This document shows positions 39,454-56,240 of a stretch of 64,000 bases of DNA, one piece after another. Source of the DNA: Ptiloglossa arizonensis (taxonomy: Eukaryota > Arthropoda > Insecta > Hymenoptera > Colletidae); assembly GCF_051014685.1 (NCBI RefSeq), contig NC_135061.1, positions 6,310,029 through 6,374,028 on the forward strand, written 5' to 3'. Every line of letters begins with the position of its first letter. Position 1 is the stretch's first letter. The notes beneath the pieces were generated by a model, which searched no databases, was not told the origin of the DNA, and worked only from the letters and a program-made list of their open reading frames with translations. A program made the translations under genes and the position numbers.

Positions 39454-42400
39454 ATGTTATACTTGAACATTGTGGTGTGCCTGTCGGTGTTGCTTCTCGT
39501 AATTGGCCTGTCCATAGGGCTTAGCGTTAATACCTTCAAAGGAAGCGATGTCCTCGACTCGGTACCACTAATCGACGGGTAAGTATACTTTGCGAACGCG
39601 GTAAATTGATAAAAGGATAAACACCAACCTGATGTAAACATGCGCGATAGAAAAAATCAAATCTCAATTATATAATTGTTGTTTAATATTTCTTGTTAAA
39701 TTGGGACTTTTAACTGCCTTAATATTTGATCGCCGTACAGCGTAAAAAATAGTACAATGCTATAGTAAAAGAGGAAAGTAATAAAAAGTAACGAAAAGAA
39801 AGCACTAGTACAATACCATTAGAAATCTCTATTCAAGATTCCACTACCTTTTGTAAGCCAATAACAGTTATAGTTTTTACTATCTACTATGGTTGTCGAT
39901 TAGTTTTTACCATCTGTTATACTCAACGACTATAGTAGACACGTACTTTCGATATTTTAATTCATTTGCATCGAGAAACGCAGCACGTTGAGTTACCTGC
40001 AACATTAAATACGGATTATTTTGAATAAGCGTAGTTAACGTTCGTAACTATTACGTTTGATTGTTTTGAAGCTAACGATATAGGTCAGATACTACACGTG
40101 GAATATTCGTATTCGCTTTTTAAGACATATGAGAATAATTAGAATGTTTATTGAAAAGTAAGGTCAGTTTTGCAATTCATTTGCAAGCTTGGTAAATATT
40201 TTGTTTAACATGACACTATCATCCACTGCATAAAATATTACATACGATATGTATGCGACACGTTTAAATCAAGTGAATAGTCGCTACATTTTCCATTGTC
40301 GATCTAAAAACATCTGGTGCATAAATTCGATATGAGATACATGATAATGCATTGTTCCTGGATCAAGTTTCACGTGGTGCATTGATAAAACGATTGTTTT
40401 CCTTCCAGACACAACGATTTGCCTTACAATTTGTACGCAAAGCTGAACAACAAGTTAGCAGATTTCCATTTGGAAAAGAATCTTACCAACGATGTTTCAT
40501 GGGGAAAAAGTGCATGTGACAGTTGCTACACAGATCTTCCCAGATTGAGGAAGGGGAAAGTTGGAGGACAAGTGAGTCAGGAAATTTATTTTTTGCCATA
40601 CGAGACAATTGATTAATTTTCCTGATTCTTTGGTTTGTCTCGTGTATTTTCTTCAAATACTTTTCGCAATCCACTTTACATGCGTTACATTAATAAAGTA
40701 ATAACTAGAACACCTGTGAATTTTAGTTCTGGGCTGCATACGTTACGTGCGACTCTCAATATAAAGATGCGGTACAGCTGACGATGCGACAAATCGACGT
40801 CATCCACAGATTGATCGCCAGATACCCAAATGATTTACAATTTGTCACCGATGCGGATAACATCGAAGTGGCGTTCAAAAATGGGAAAATCGCCTCAATG
40901 ATAGGTGTCGAGGGAGGTCACTCCATTGATTCCAGTTTGGCGATTCTCAGACTTTATTATCAGCTCGGAGTACGCTACCTAACTTTAACGCATACTTGTA
41001 ACACGCCATGGTACGTTACACAATCATGGAGTAAAGGAAACGTTTCAATTATTAACGATTTCGTCGAAACTTTAGCGTAGTATATTTTCCATCCATAGAA
41101 ACGAAGGAAATGAGACGAAGTGACTTTAATTGTATGAATTTAGACGAACAAATGAAAGAAGTAAATTTCGAAAATAAATAAATATAATCTTCTCGTTTTT
41201 TCAGGGCTGACGCATCGACGGTAAATGCCGGTTATGTTAACAATCTCACAGACTTTGGAACTGTAAGTTGAGATTCTTTATTTACCCGATTATGCGTATT
41301 AAATTCGTTACACAAAAATTCGTACGTTTTCGTGCAGGTGATTATTTATGAAATGAATCGATTAGGAATGCTGGTCGATTTATCACACGTCTCGCATAAC
41401 GTTATGAGAGAAGTACTCGCGATAGCGAAGGCTCCTGTTATGTTCTCTCATTCATCGGCGTTCAGTGTTTGCCAACATTATCGTAATGTTCCCGACGATG
41501 TGCTTCAATTAGTTGTGAGATATTTTTTCACTTGCCACAGACACTTTGCAATGATACGTAAGACATAATTCGATGGAAATTTTCAGAAAAAGAACAACGG
41601 TGTCGTGTTGGTGAACTTTTACTCCGGTTTCGTAAATTGCAACACTTCCAGAAAGGCGACAATGCAAGATGTCATTGGTACGATGAAGATAATTCGTGTT
41701 CTACTCTTTAACGTAATTTTTATAATAAAAAGGACGAACCACCGGATAATTTGGCTACCGCTGTTACTTTTATTGCTACCAACATTTTGACATCGCATGT
41801 AACATGGTTGAAGAAAGGTCATCTTAAATTGTATGCTTAATTCTTTAATCTTTATTGCCTGTCGTTTGGCGAACATTCAGTCGAAGTAAATGAATTGTAT
41901 CAACATGACTTTCAAATGACGTTCAGTACGGAAATTCGTGTCGACGAATCGTCCAGTTTTGAATGTTCAAAAAGGGCTGTTATATGCTCAGAATGTTAAA
42001 TTCCGCCAATCTAAATTTTCATACTAAAGATTATTCGAGGGTCATATTTTTATAGCTCATTGGTAAAAAAAAATTATTGTACGGTACGTAACAAAGTTTA
42101 ACGTGATCAAATCCAATATTTATCTTTGAAAAAGTTTTCCGAACAATGTTTTCCACCGTGAAAAAAATATTGTCTCTCACTACGAATAAACAAGTTATGT
42201 GGTTCACTCGGTAGATAACTCGATATTTCGCGTCACTCTATAAATACACGGACATGAATTTTATTCAATTAATTGTCCTATAAAATGCAGTCTCATTCAG
42301 ATTTCAATCTGTTTAAAAGTGATAGAGTACTCCTCATATGTTTCATTAAAATTGTCATTAATTACGATATTATCGTGAATGATACTTAATTTACGGTTTT

Positions 42401-43069
42401 ATAGATCACATAAATTACATTCGTAATCTAATCGGAGCTGATCATGTTGGTATCGGTGCCGATTACGACGGTGTAGAAGTGTAAGTATTGCAACGATCGT
42501 GCAGTAGCCGAAAATTTTTGGAAAAATTAAGAAAATTTCTAAACGAAATTTACGTTAGGATGCCCGACGGTTTGGAAGACGTTTCCAAATACACAGATTT
42601 GTTCGATCGCTTGTACGAAAGCGACGTGACACCACGATGGACCAGAAAGGAACTCGAAGGACTGGCTGGCAAGAATTTAATTCGTGTATTTAAAGCCGTA
42701 GAAATGGTAAGTAAAATAGAATTGAGTAAGATCGTTTTCCATTATCGTTCAAAAAATCGTTAGAATTGTAGAATTGTAAGTTAGAGTGTAAATACAAATT
42801 CTGTTCTTTTCTGACGACATTGTATTAAAGGTTCGAGATTTATTAGCAACAGAAACCCCGCGAGAAGATATCATAACCGGACTAGAATTGTATAATGCCG
42901 AATTAAGTAGCGGTGTGAAACCAGGCTCGTGCAATACTGCAAAAGAGTAAGTACAAACTTGATAAATCTACGAATATTTTTTACGCATGAACTTTTAATA
43001 TTGTGTCTTCGTTTCTTTGTTCGCACAGATGGGCCGAAGTTAATGTTACGACCAATAATACGGATTAAC
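39454..43069 (+). CDS. Membrane dipeptidase (M19 family), type II anchored
   Basis: Ten exons give 425 residues: 39454-39578, 40409-40571, 40727-41010, 41205-41262, 41338-41514, 41587-41677, 42405-42480, 42559-42706, 42831-42946, 43030-43069. Residues about 3-26 are a hydrophobic membrane segment. All binuclear zinc ligands of the renal dipeptidase family are visible: His43 and Asp45 in GHNDLP, bridging Glu158 in VEGGHS, His226 in DLSHVS and His247 in FSHSSAF. A DYDG motif follows. The family cleaves dipeptides, and some members cleave leukotriene D4. Unlike mammalian enzymes, the C terminus has no hydrophobic GPI-attachment tail and ends in an Asn/Thr-rich stretch, so the N-terminal segment is probably the anchor and the catalytic part faces outside. 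An in-frame GTG upstream is not used as the start; ATG 39454 is the first in-frame ATG. Confidence 0.93.
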
Positions 43070-43340
43070 ATTGAGATTTGTTTAAAACAAATTTCACTAC
43101 ACGATATATGACGAGAGATTTGTTCCCTTATTACGTTTCATATAAATTGGTTCCTATTATAATCCATGAAAATATAGAATATTTTTACCCACTTTTATTA
43201 CGTATGTGTACTCTCCATAATCGTAATAATTCGACTATTCTCTGTATGTGTGTGTATAGATATATATATATCTATTGTAAATTTCAAAATTTACAAACGA
43301 AAAATCGGTATTTACAATATATGACTAAAATACATATATA
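43070..43340. other. 3' region of the dipeptidase gene
   Basis: AT-rich sequence between the dipeptidase stop and the transposon, probably 3' untranslated, with a short TA-rich run near 43,258. No canonical AATAAA was noticed, so the 3' end could not be placed. Confidence 0.4.
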
Positions 43341-43464
43341 GGCACATAGTTTAATGCTTTTTTATTTATGTATTACAAAAGTAGAACGAAACACTCAATA
43401 ATTGTTAATACGACGAATGAAAATTATCGTTACGCACGGAACTGACCAGTGAGTGAAAATCGTT
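43341..43464 (+). repeat. Left terminal inverted repeat of the Tc1 element
   Basis: It matches the reverse complement of 44653-44779. Shared blocks in order are CACATA, TTATTTA, ACAAAA, a TTAA-AATTATT-like block, TCGTTACG and AAAATC. Small indels separate the blocks. Confidence 0.8.
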
Positions 43465-43609
43465 CGCTATGTTGGTAACACTGTAAAATTAATGAATTCT
43501 CGATCTTCTTTTGAATAACAATATATGAAAACTACGAGAATACAACTTTGTTCCTTGTCTTCAGTCTGTTTTAAGCCTTGCTTAACCTACTTCACGATAA
43601 TTGAAAACG

Positions 43610-44604
43610 ATGCGGCAAACAACACTGGCCGAACGTAAATCGGTAATTAATTATTACAATAATGGAAGAAGTTACAACGAAATTAGTGAAATAATTAATA
43701 GGAGTAGAAGTACGGTTCAATCCATTATAAAACGTTATAAAAAAGAAGACCGTATTGTGAACAAAGTCAGACATAGATCCGATAAAAAGCTTAATGCCAC
43801 GAACGAACGATGGATTACCAGTAAAATTAAAGAAGATCCGACGATCAGAGCACCTAAATTGGCATCAGATGTTAAGAAATATTTAAATATTACGGTAAGC
43901 GAATCAACAATTCGAAGAATTCTAAAACAAAACAATTACCACGGTAGAGTTGTCCGGGAAAAAACACTGTCAACGTTGACAAATAAAAAGAAGAGACACG
44001 TGTTTGCAAGGAAATACTTGAAAGAGGATTTTCATTTCTGGAAAACCGTAATTTTTACGAATGAATCGAAATTTCATATTTTTGGTTCCAATGGGAGGAA
44101 AATTGTGTGGCGAGAACAAAGTACAAAGATGAATATTGAACATTCTCAGTCAACTGTTAAATGTGGAGGCGAATCACAAATGGTATGGAGTTGTATGTCG
44201 GCGTTGGAAATTTAGTGTTTATAGACAAACTAATGGACAAATGGATCTATTTGAACGTATTAAAAAATAATATAAAGCAAAACGCTAAAAATATGGGAAT
44301 TTTAAATAATTTTAAATTTTACGCCGACAATGGTCCAAAGCACAACTCTTACGTAGTTAGGAGTTGGTTATTGTACAATTGTCCAAAAGTTCTAGAAACT
44401 CCTCCTCGATCACCCGATATTAATATTATCGAACATTTATGGGATGAATTGGAGAGAAAAATAAGGTTGCATAATATTACAAGTAAAGAAACACTCAGGA
44501 GAGCATTGCAAGAAGAGTGGTCGAAAATAATGCCCGAATTTTGCGAAAATTTGGTTAAATCTATACCTCGACGATTACAATGTATTAAAAATGCACGAGG
44601 ATGA
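43610..44604 (+). pseudogene. Broken Tc1-type transposase
   Basis: The frame opens at ATG 43610 with a helix-turn-helix region (residues about 1-110), then the catalytic core. The first catalytic Asp is replaced by Asn in FTNESKF. The second Asp is in ADNGPKHNS, and Glu comes 34 residues later in IIEHLWDELE, so the spacing is DD34E. Near 44,200 the reading frame shifts: the first frame ends at TAG 44213-44215, while the rest of the core continues in another frame that overlaps it from 44161 to the TGA at 44602-44604. Loss of an acidic residue and the frameshift both predict no activity. Confidence 0.92.
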
Positions 44605-44652
44605 TCCACAAAATATTAACGTAAGCTATGATATATTAATTATAACAGAAAT

Positions 44653-44779
44653 ATGATTTTTACTGACAAGGTAGTTTCACACGTAACGACAAATTTCGTT
44701 TGTTACATTAATAATTATTACTGAAGGTTTTGTTTAATTTTTGTTATATACTAAATAAAGAAACATCGAATTATGTGGC
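44653..44779 (-). repeat. Right terminal inverted repeat of the Tc1 element
   Basis: This is the reverse complement partner of 43341-43464. The outermost bases are followed by the TA target site. Long diverged repeats like these are typical of aged insect Tc1-like copies. Confidence 0.8.
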
Positions 44780-44781
44780 TA

Positions 44782-47443
44782 GATGTGTGATTTAGCCATT
44801 TACTGTAAATTTTATGATTTACAAATAAAAATTGCCTGATACATAAAAATAAAGATTTGTGTAGTATCTAATTATGATATACGTATATATGTACATATGT
44901 ATATAAAGGACTGAAAATTGACTCTAGTTTTATCTATGATACATAGTTAGGCCGTTAGACAAGTTTCGAAATGATGAATGTCTTAATATCTTTATTTTTT
45001 TCTTTCTAGCTAATAAGAAAGAAAAAGACATACGAACGACCGTCGTTTTCACGCTCGTTTGATAACGGCTTGTTAAACAAATATAACTCGTGATATATCT
45101 ATACTAGAACTTACGATGAAATCCAAAACGTTTAAATAAAATCAAAAATACAAAGTACAACTACATGTGTTAAAATTCATTATATTGTTAGACACTTATT
45201 CAAATGGAAACTTACAATTAAATTAACAAAGACGAACACATCATAATACCTCTCGACGAGAAAAAATTTAATTTAAACATGCAATGAATAACTTGTTTAT
45301 TTTAAATGCAAATTTTTTTTTAATTTACTTGAAATATTTTTAAAAATATCTACAAATCAAGCAAATCTTCAATATGCAATCCATGGAGTCCCATGTCGGA
45401 CCAAAAACACTTATAAGAAGGTGGTATTTTCAAAAGTTCAGTCTCGAACACGAAAAGCAAATTTGAATAATCGAACACGATTAAGTAAATACAAAAAGAT
45501 AAGATTTTTTGCTAATTTGGCAAGAATCGAAACGATAACAGGCGAATGTAATTTTTAAATATTCTTCACGAACAAGAGGACAGATGTTGGTCTTCGAAAA
45601 CAATGATTTATAGAAAAATCAATTCGAAACTCTTACACGAATACACGGTGAGTCATCATCGATGAAAGTTAAACAAATTTTCTACACTGTTGGTAGAGGT
45701 TCCCACAAACTTAAGTATTATATAGGTTCACTTTTGTTATATCGTTTTATCAGTGGACATAACAAACAAAATATCTTTACAACTGACTTACGTTTCATAT
45801 CTTTTCGTACACGTTGGTGTGTTTCTTTCTGTCGGTCTTTTACGTTTATTTTCTTTCAGTCCTCCTCCATTCAATTATAAATGCATCGTAAAAACTGAAC
45901 AAACATCGAAGTTTATAGCTTATTGTGCTCGCTTTAACAAATACACTTTCTCGTTAAATTTTATCTACAAACGTTTTCTTATTTCGACCACTAAAATTGC
46001 ATTTTAAACGAATGCTTGAAAAACTATTTTTCCTCGAAATGATAAACTATCTACATAATTCCAATTCCATATATTTTAATAATATAAATATAAGTTCAAA
46101 AACAGTGTCGAAATGTATCGATAAAACTAAAAAAATATTGTACATAGAGAGCGGAGTTAGTTGTAACACCGGAGTGGTAGTAACAACGTAAATATTTCGA
46201 AATGTGTAATAAATATTAATACAAATTGAAGAGAAAGAAAAGAGAAAAAAGACTATTGTCTATTGTACTATTGTCCTGTGTGCAATGATTCCTATAATAA
46301 AAGTAAACCTAATGAGAAATGGGTGCAATATTGTAACTGCAACAATGGCATGAAGAATGCACCGACCAAAACGATTTACATACATACTTGCTATAATTGC
46401 AATAAATTACATAGAATAAATTCTTCATTAAGCAAAAAAAAAAGTATTTACCAGTACCGGTAATGCGATGTAGCGGTAACGCCCTGAATTATCTTCAACA
46501 GTGCAGAAATAGTTCTCGTCTTGGCCGCTTGATTGAGAAACCAACCTCCATGTACCGACATTGCAGAACACAATCGCACAATACATCCCACTTTTTATGT
46601 ATCCATAATTTTATGTTGTTTCAAGTTTAACATTCACCGAGCCAACTTATTGTTACAATATTTATCGAGACTTATGGATTTGATCGAACCACCAATGGTT
46701 ATACAAAGACGAGTTTATTAAAGAAAATATACAAAGACGAGTTTCTTACGTTTACCACTTTTACCGACTTCAATGGTTCAGTTGATTATAGTACCAAGAA
46801 TTACCATTCTTAAACGAAGAAGTCGCTCTAAAACCAGTGATATACTACGAGATCGGTATTTCAGATTGTACGACATCAACTTCCGTAAGGTGAAACGCTT
46901 ATTCTGCATCTCGTCTGTGACATCGATTCCTACAAGGTGAAACGTCTATTTTATATCTCGCCTGTGTCGCATACGTATGAGAATCAAAATATTAGTTGAC
47001 AGCACGTTTAAAACAAAGTCTGCTACAAAGGCCTTATTAATGAGTCCACTAGCGGTCAAAAAATGAAACGCTTCTTCTCTAAATTTCTTTTTCACTTTTT
47101 GGCAAAAAGTAGTAAAAATAATGTCTCTACAAAAGGCCTGCACAGAGAGTGTCATCTATTGGCCATTGTCGAAGTTAAACTCCTTCCTACGGACAACTAA
47201 GCCCCAGCTTGAGGCCCCCAGGCATAAAGAAACGCAGTCCACAGACGGGCTCGAGAAGCATTCTTCCACTTGCCTCATGGTACCCAACGGAACAGATCTT
47301 TTCAGCTCCGAACAGTACAAGGAAGTAAATTTTACATATGCCACTAGTTCACTGTAATAGTTAGTAACCATCAGATGGCGCAGTAATTTGAACACTACTT
47401 GAATGCACAGGAGTTTCCAAGCTCTGGTGTGGTCGGCAGCAAA
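44782..47443. other. Intergenic region before PP2A-A
   Basis: AT-rich DNA with decayed sequence including the possible zinc-tail relic. A GC-richer patch at 47,110-47,390 has overlapping frames on both strands that I do not recognise. An AGATGGCGC motif at about 47,373 lies some 70 bp before the PP2A-A start codon, so the last part is probably promoter and 5' leader. Confidence 0.5.
46263..46463 (+). pseudogene. Possible relic of a transposase C-terminal zinc-knuckle tail
   Basis: An open frame from 46263 contains CPVC, then EKWVQYCNCN, then a CYNC pair. Cysteine pairs around a KWVQC-like core resemble the short zinc-binding tail that ends several insect DDE-type transposases. No catalytic core was found upstream. 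The fragment lacks flanking repeats and splice sites, so it is at best a decayed remnant. Confidence 0.3.
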
Positions 47444-51015
<3,572 letters not shown>

Positions 51016-53615
51016 GTTGAACAAAAAGAGACTGCATTTAAGATTTACCCTTCAATATCCAACTTCAATCTCAAGAAGTAACCTGCCGCAATATTTACAC
51101 TTACACATGGCAAGAGGTAACATTATTGCACAGTCAGAGCAGATCTAATGTCGAGAAATATAAACTTCAAATTAGTAGTTCATATTAAACGATATTTTAA
51201 GTTCTGTTGTATCTGTATATCTATAATTATATTACTTATTAAATATTCAATTTAATTTGTAAAATGTATTTCTTACGCGTACCTAAATACTTATCTAAAA
51301 AATACTATAATAATAAAAGGTACCTCAGAATCATTCCTCAAATCAGACACCTTATTATAATCTGCTCTTCCGCATTCACCAATCAAAAATTTACTTTTGT
51401 CTTTTAATAATCAGTATTTTAATTTGATATATTCGTAATATTGTTAAGTACTGTCTTTGTAAACATAACAATAAAATTAATAATCAATAATATGCTTTTG
51501 TTGGACTTCTTTTATTTAATAGTCTACTTGGATATCGTACAATTTGTATTATCACAGCTTATTACTATTTTCTTCCTAAATGTACATACATGCATACGGC
51601 TGATGTTAATATATATTTATATTTTTTCATACTTCTACGAGACTAAATTGAAACTAGTTTTATTAGTTCGAGTGCTAGTAATGTTTTTAACACGTTCGCT
51701 ACCACCATTCAGTTAGAAAACCATACTATATTTGTAGTAATTTTATTTTTCAAATTTATTAAATGGGTTAACTGAGTATTTCTAATAAGTTACATGTAAT
51801 GTTACACTGATCTATAGTTTTTACTTTATTTATTTATACGGAAATAAAATATCACTTGTTACATATGCATGATGCATAGTAGCAAACCTATTAAGTTTCT
51901 TCTACAGAATAATGAAAGTATATGTACTATTAATTTGTCTCGTTAGAAATTTCAGATTTTAAAACATGAATTATCTATACCAAATTTAATCGTACTTCTA
52001 ATATCGCAAAAGTTTATTACAGTTTAAATACTTTATAATTTGTATGTAAGTTTACAGAAGAATAATTATATATTTTGTATACAAATTAATTATATGACCT
52101 TATTGCATCGTATAGGTTTATCTTAATATGTTATTATACTATATTATATTAAGCAGATATTATTTTACCTTTGTTAGTGTTTTCTAATACAGAATGGCTA
52201 ATTGTTTACATTGTAATCTACAAAATATATTATTTAGTAGTCGTTAATGGAACCACTGTATAAATGACAACTTAAAATTTATAGTTGTAATACTGGGTTA
52301 TTACAACTTAGATGCTTTTGTACTTCTACAAAAAAAGCCAGAGACAATATTTGTTAGTTAAACAATATTACATAATACAGTGTCTTTTAAAAAAAAAATA
52401 CATATCGCTTTATACTTATAGTACTATATGCACACTCTACAAAACTAGATATCATATGAAATACGAGTATTTTCAAATATAAAATTCATGTAACGCAGAA
52501 ACAACTTAAGTTTTACTATCTATCAAACAGCGTTAAGTGTCAATGAATCGTTTATAAAACACGTATCACTATTTATATTTCTGCTCTCGTGAAACTATAA
52601 ATGCGGTATAAATTTTACATAACCGTACGTGGTTGCAACGAAGATAAGTTCATTTTATCTTATTCGAAATAACTTTTCATTAAAGTTTAAATTTAAAATT
52701 CGAAATGATCATAAATATTCTTTTATACATGTGTTTTGTATAATGCTGTTATTATATGTATAAACTTATATATGTTTAACATTATAATTGCTACATTTAC
52801 ATATTATAATGAAAGGAAAGAATTTTATTTTTATATCTATAAAAATGATAGTTTTAGAAACGTTAGAAAACTAAGCACTTGTTATTTTTATACTGATAAC
52901 AATCCCTTCTTTAACATTATATTTATTCTCATTTTTGCATCTTCATTGTTTCCAAATATTTCTAGTTTATTTTATAAATATTTATTCTAATGTTGCAATT
53001 TTGCCACTGCAGAAACAAATGTTCTTACTTATGTGATGTATACAGAATAAACTTTATTTTTGAAAAATTACTTTTATATATTTCTAATAATTTTGTATAA
53101 TTTAAAAAGTAACATTAATATTAAGTGTCCAATAAATTCGTATGACCCTGAAATTACATTTTCAATTATCACATAATAGATATTGATAAAACAAAATTTT
53201 AAATTCGTCAAATCTTAGTAGCCTAAGTTTTTATACTGGCAAATATATTTCTAGTGCCGTCTTTAATGATATAAATATAAGATTTGCTACTAAGAACATC
53301 AAAATAATTAAAATTTATTAAATTTACGGTAACTTGTTGACAGACTAGTCGAAAAACGTACGAAAACTTGAAAATTTGGCAACCGCTTTTTTTTTCAGAA
53401 TAGCAGTAAATAGCACGAGACATTTTTTACAATTCGTAAAATAACTATCAATATCATTTACTTTAAAAGTTATCTAAAGAATCGTAGAAAAATGTTCTGT
53501 GTATAATATACGCAATTTCACACATTACTTACATTTACTTCAAGTATTAAGAACTTTATTCTACTTTTTTCCCTAGATTATTCTCATTAGTAAAAACAAA
53601 ACGGGCAAGTACTAA
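51016..53615. other. 3' untranslated and intergenic sequence between convergent genes
   Basis: Very AT-rich DNA between the PP2A-A stop and the stop of the minus-strand RING-CH gene. Several AATAAA candidates for PP2A-A occur, for example near 51,310 and 51,468. No gene was supported; the frames at 51441-51716 and 52736-52990 are Ile/Leu/Tyr-rich chance frames. Confidence 0.55.
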
Positions 53616-56240
53616 TTATATCGTGGCTGTTTCAGACTTTGCCAAATCCACACAAACTGTGTGACTAATAGTTGAAACATGTGCAGTTCCATTATTGTCC
53701 GAACTAATAATATTTAAAGATGAAATTTTGGCACGCTGATATGCAACTACCGTGTTTAAACTTAAAAACCTAAAAATAAGTTTTTTAATTAATACAACCT
53801 AGAATATAGAAACTACATATTAAAATAAAAAAAAAAGACAATCCCAACTTACCTTATGCAAACGTACATCACCAATAATGCAGTACCAGCTGCAAACATT
53901 CTAATAATAGGACCCTCTACTAATTGAATGAGAGTCCAGGCAGCAGCTGAAGACCCACACATTGTAGTGACAATAGCAATAGTTTGCAAACAATGACGCG
54001 AAGTTATACTATTTTGCCAATCTAATCTATGTGCATGTTCAACGTTATACTGTGCACCACACACTTTACATGTGAGACTGTCAGTATTTACAGAACTCTA
54101 AAATATATAAAACACATACAATAACAAAGTAAAGAAATTAAAAAAGAACATATGTAAAGTATTAATATCTTACCTCAACTAACCATCGACGCAAGCAATT
54201 ATGATGAGCTGCACTTACATCACCTCTACATTGACATGGCTGTATTAATGGACCAGCATCTTGCCTATCATTATCATAACAAATCCAACAAACTTTACTA
54301 CTAATAGATGTTCCATCTAAGAAGAGTGCAGCATCTTGTTCTCCACTTTTGTCTTGTAATTCAATTTCTTTCACATATTTTGACTGGTCCAGTCTTTTCA
54401 AAATGCGCTTTGGATTTAAAATCCATAGTTGTTCTGGACTAAAATGAAAAAAATTATATTTCTTCATTACTTAAAATAACTGTAACTGAAATTAAAGAAA
54501 TTATATTGTAAATTTTAATAATATACAAAAAACACACCTAAAACAATTCCATAACACACATGGAAACCATAATACCACTCCAACTTCAATAACACGAAAA
54601 ACAACATCGTGCCAATTTCTGCTATGCAAAGGAACTCTGGAATAAAAATAGAAGAATGAAAATTAAGTATATGATACATAATCAATTTATATATTATCAT
54701 CAGATATACTTAGTTTTCCAAAATTCACTAAGTGTTTCGCTGCACAAAAATCCAACAATAATGAAAAGCATAAAAGCCTGTGATAGTAATCCAACACGAG
54801 ACTGGTGCAATTGAGATATATTTATCTGTTGTTGGACTTGTAATGATTGTGATGTACTTGGAACAGGATCAAACAATTTTGTAGTAACTTGTTCTTCAGC
54901 ATTAACTTTTAAATCAGAGACCATACGTTTGTTCACAACTGTAGAACCTTGATAATCATACAAAAATCCACCTCGAACCTAAAAAAAATGATTTTAATAT
55001 AATATATGAAAAAGTTTGTACATCATGTGTAACAATAAGACACTTGTAAATTTGTTTATATACCAATATACCTTAAAAAAGACTTCTACACCATAAATCA
55101 AGAAAAAGACCACGACAATAAACAGAAGCACTGCATAACATCCATTAAAGATATGAGTGTAAAAGCTCTGAAAAAGAATAAATTTTGATACACATAAAAT
55201 TATTAGTCCCACTGCAACGTATTATTTATTTTTACTTGAGGTAAAATTTTATTCAAAAAAAAAAATAATTGAAATTAAATGCATAACTTATTAGCCTTTT
55301 GTTTAATTTACCTGATCCTCCTGTGAATATATTTGTGCCGTAATGAATTCTGCCAAGAGCAGAGAATATGTTAACACGTTGAATACAACAAAACCCATGA
55401 ATGATTTTGACAGAAACTGTGGCTTATCCCATGACATATCTCGCAAATGAAATACTTCTGCCCAGAAACAAACAATCAATGAGGATCCACTTAGAACAAG
55501 TGGATAATATGCAGATAATAAACTTCTCGACCATCCTTCTTTAAATGCAGTCTATTAAAAAGCAAAATTATTATAACTTAAATATTTTAATACTATTATA
55601 GTTTAAACATATCAAAAAGTAATAATTGTTCTTCAATCGTTGAGAATTTCAACTTGTAGTACAATTATAATCAATGTTGTGAATAAAGTAATTTTTTATA
55701 TGTACATATATTATCACCATGTTATATAAACAATAAGCAATTACAGCTTGTATTTTTGACAATAACTTTTTACTTACCGGAGATGTAAAATATGCTCCTC
55801 GAATTAATGATGCCAAAAACACAATGAAATATAAAACTTTCTGTGTAGTGACTCTACAGGCTCTGAGAAAAGATGGTGCTTTCATTTTTTGCCATTCAGC
55901 AACAATACACATGATAAGTTGTATAAGACATACAAATGCCAACATAAAAAATATTGTTGCAAATGCAATGTAATAACTTAAATTTGGAACATGACATTCC
56001 AATCCATCAAATTGTATCTACAAAAATATGAGATAAAAACTATTTTTAAAAGTATGAGAATCAGAATTAAAATTTTATTGTAACTTTTACAAATATTACC
56101 TCGCATAAACATGTACCATTATGGCATTCTCCATGTCCAGAACAATTTTCATTGCCACAAGTATTATTCCAAGCCATTAATCCAAATTTTACCAGTAAAG
56201 ACAATGGATTTTGTGTACTTAAAACAATCATTTGTTCCAT
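53616..56240 (-). CDS. EGF-like, multi-pass membrane, RING-CH (MARCH-type) E3 ubiquitin ligase
   Basis: Nine minus-strand exons give 582 residues: 56100-56240, 55778-56017, 55551-55312, 55072-55167, 54710-54978, 54538-54636, 54174-54438, 53853-54097, 53616-53769. Residues 28-55 carry six cysteines (28, 33, 39, 44, 46, 55) spaced like an EGF module. About seven hydrophobic segments follow (residues about 60-350). A RING-CH zinc domain comes next, with Cys412, Cys415, Cys430, Cys432, His440, Cys443, Cys460 and Cys463, the C4HC3 order of MARCH ligases. Two more hydrophobic segments (about 480-530) and a polar tail end it. The RING-CH predicts E2-dependent ubiquitination at a membrane, probably of membrane cargo. 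No cleavable signal peptide is obvious, so topology is uncertain. I know MARCH ligases with membrane pairs, but not a named family with this EGF head; the gene symbol is left open. Confidence 0.88.

Larger units (their letters stand above)
43341..44779 (+). mobile_element. Complete but inactive Tc1-type (DD34E) transposon
   Basis: A 1,439-bp element is flanked by TA on both sides (43339-43340 and 44780-44781), the target duplication of the Tc1/mariner group. Both ends carry inverted repeats of about 125 bp beginning GGCACATAG on the left and, read inward on the minus strand, GCCACATAA on the right. Between them lies one broken transposase gene. It sits about 270 bp downstream of the dipeptidase stop. 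By eye the two ends agree at roughly three quarters of positions, so the copy is old. Confidence 0.85.

Noticed and set aside
47121..47395. Frames on both strands just before PP2A-A
   Set aside because: Overlapping frames on opposite strands in a GC-richer leader region, with no known motif.
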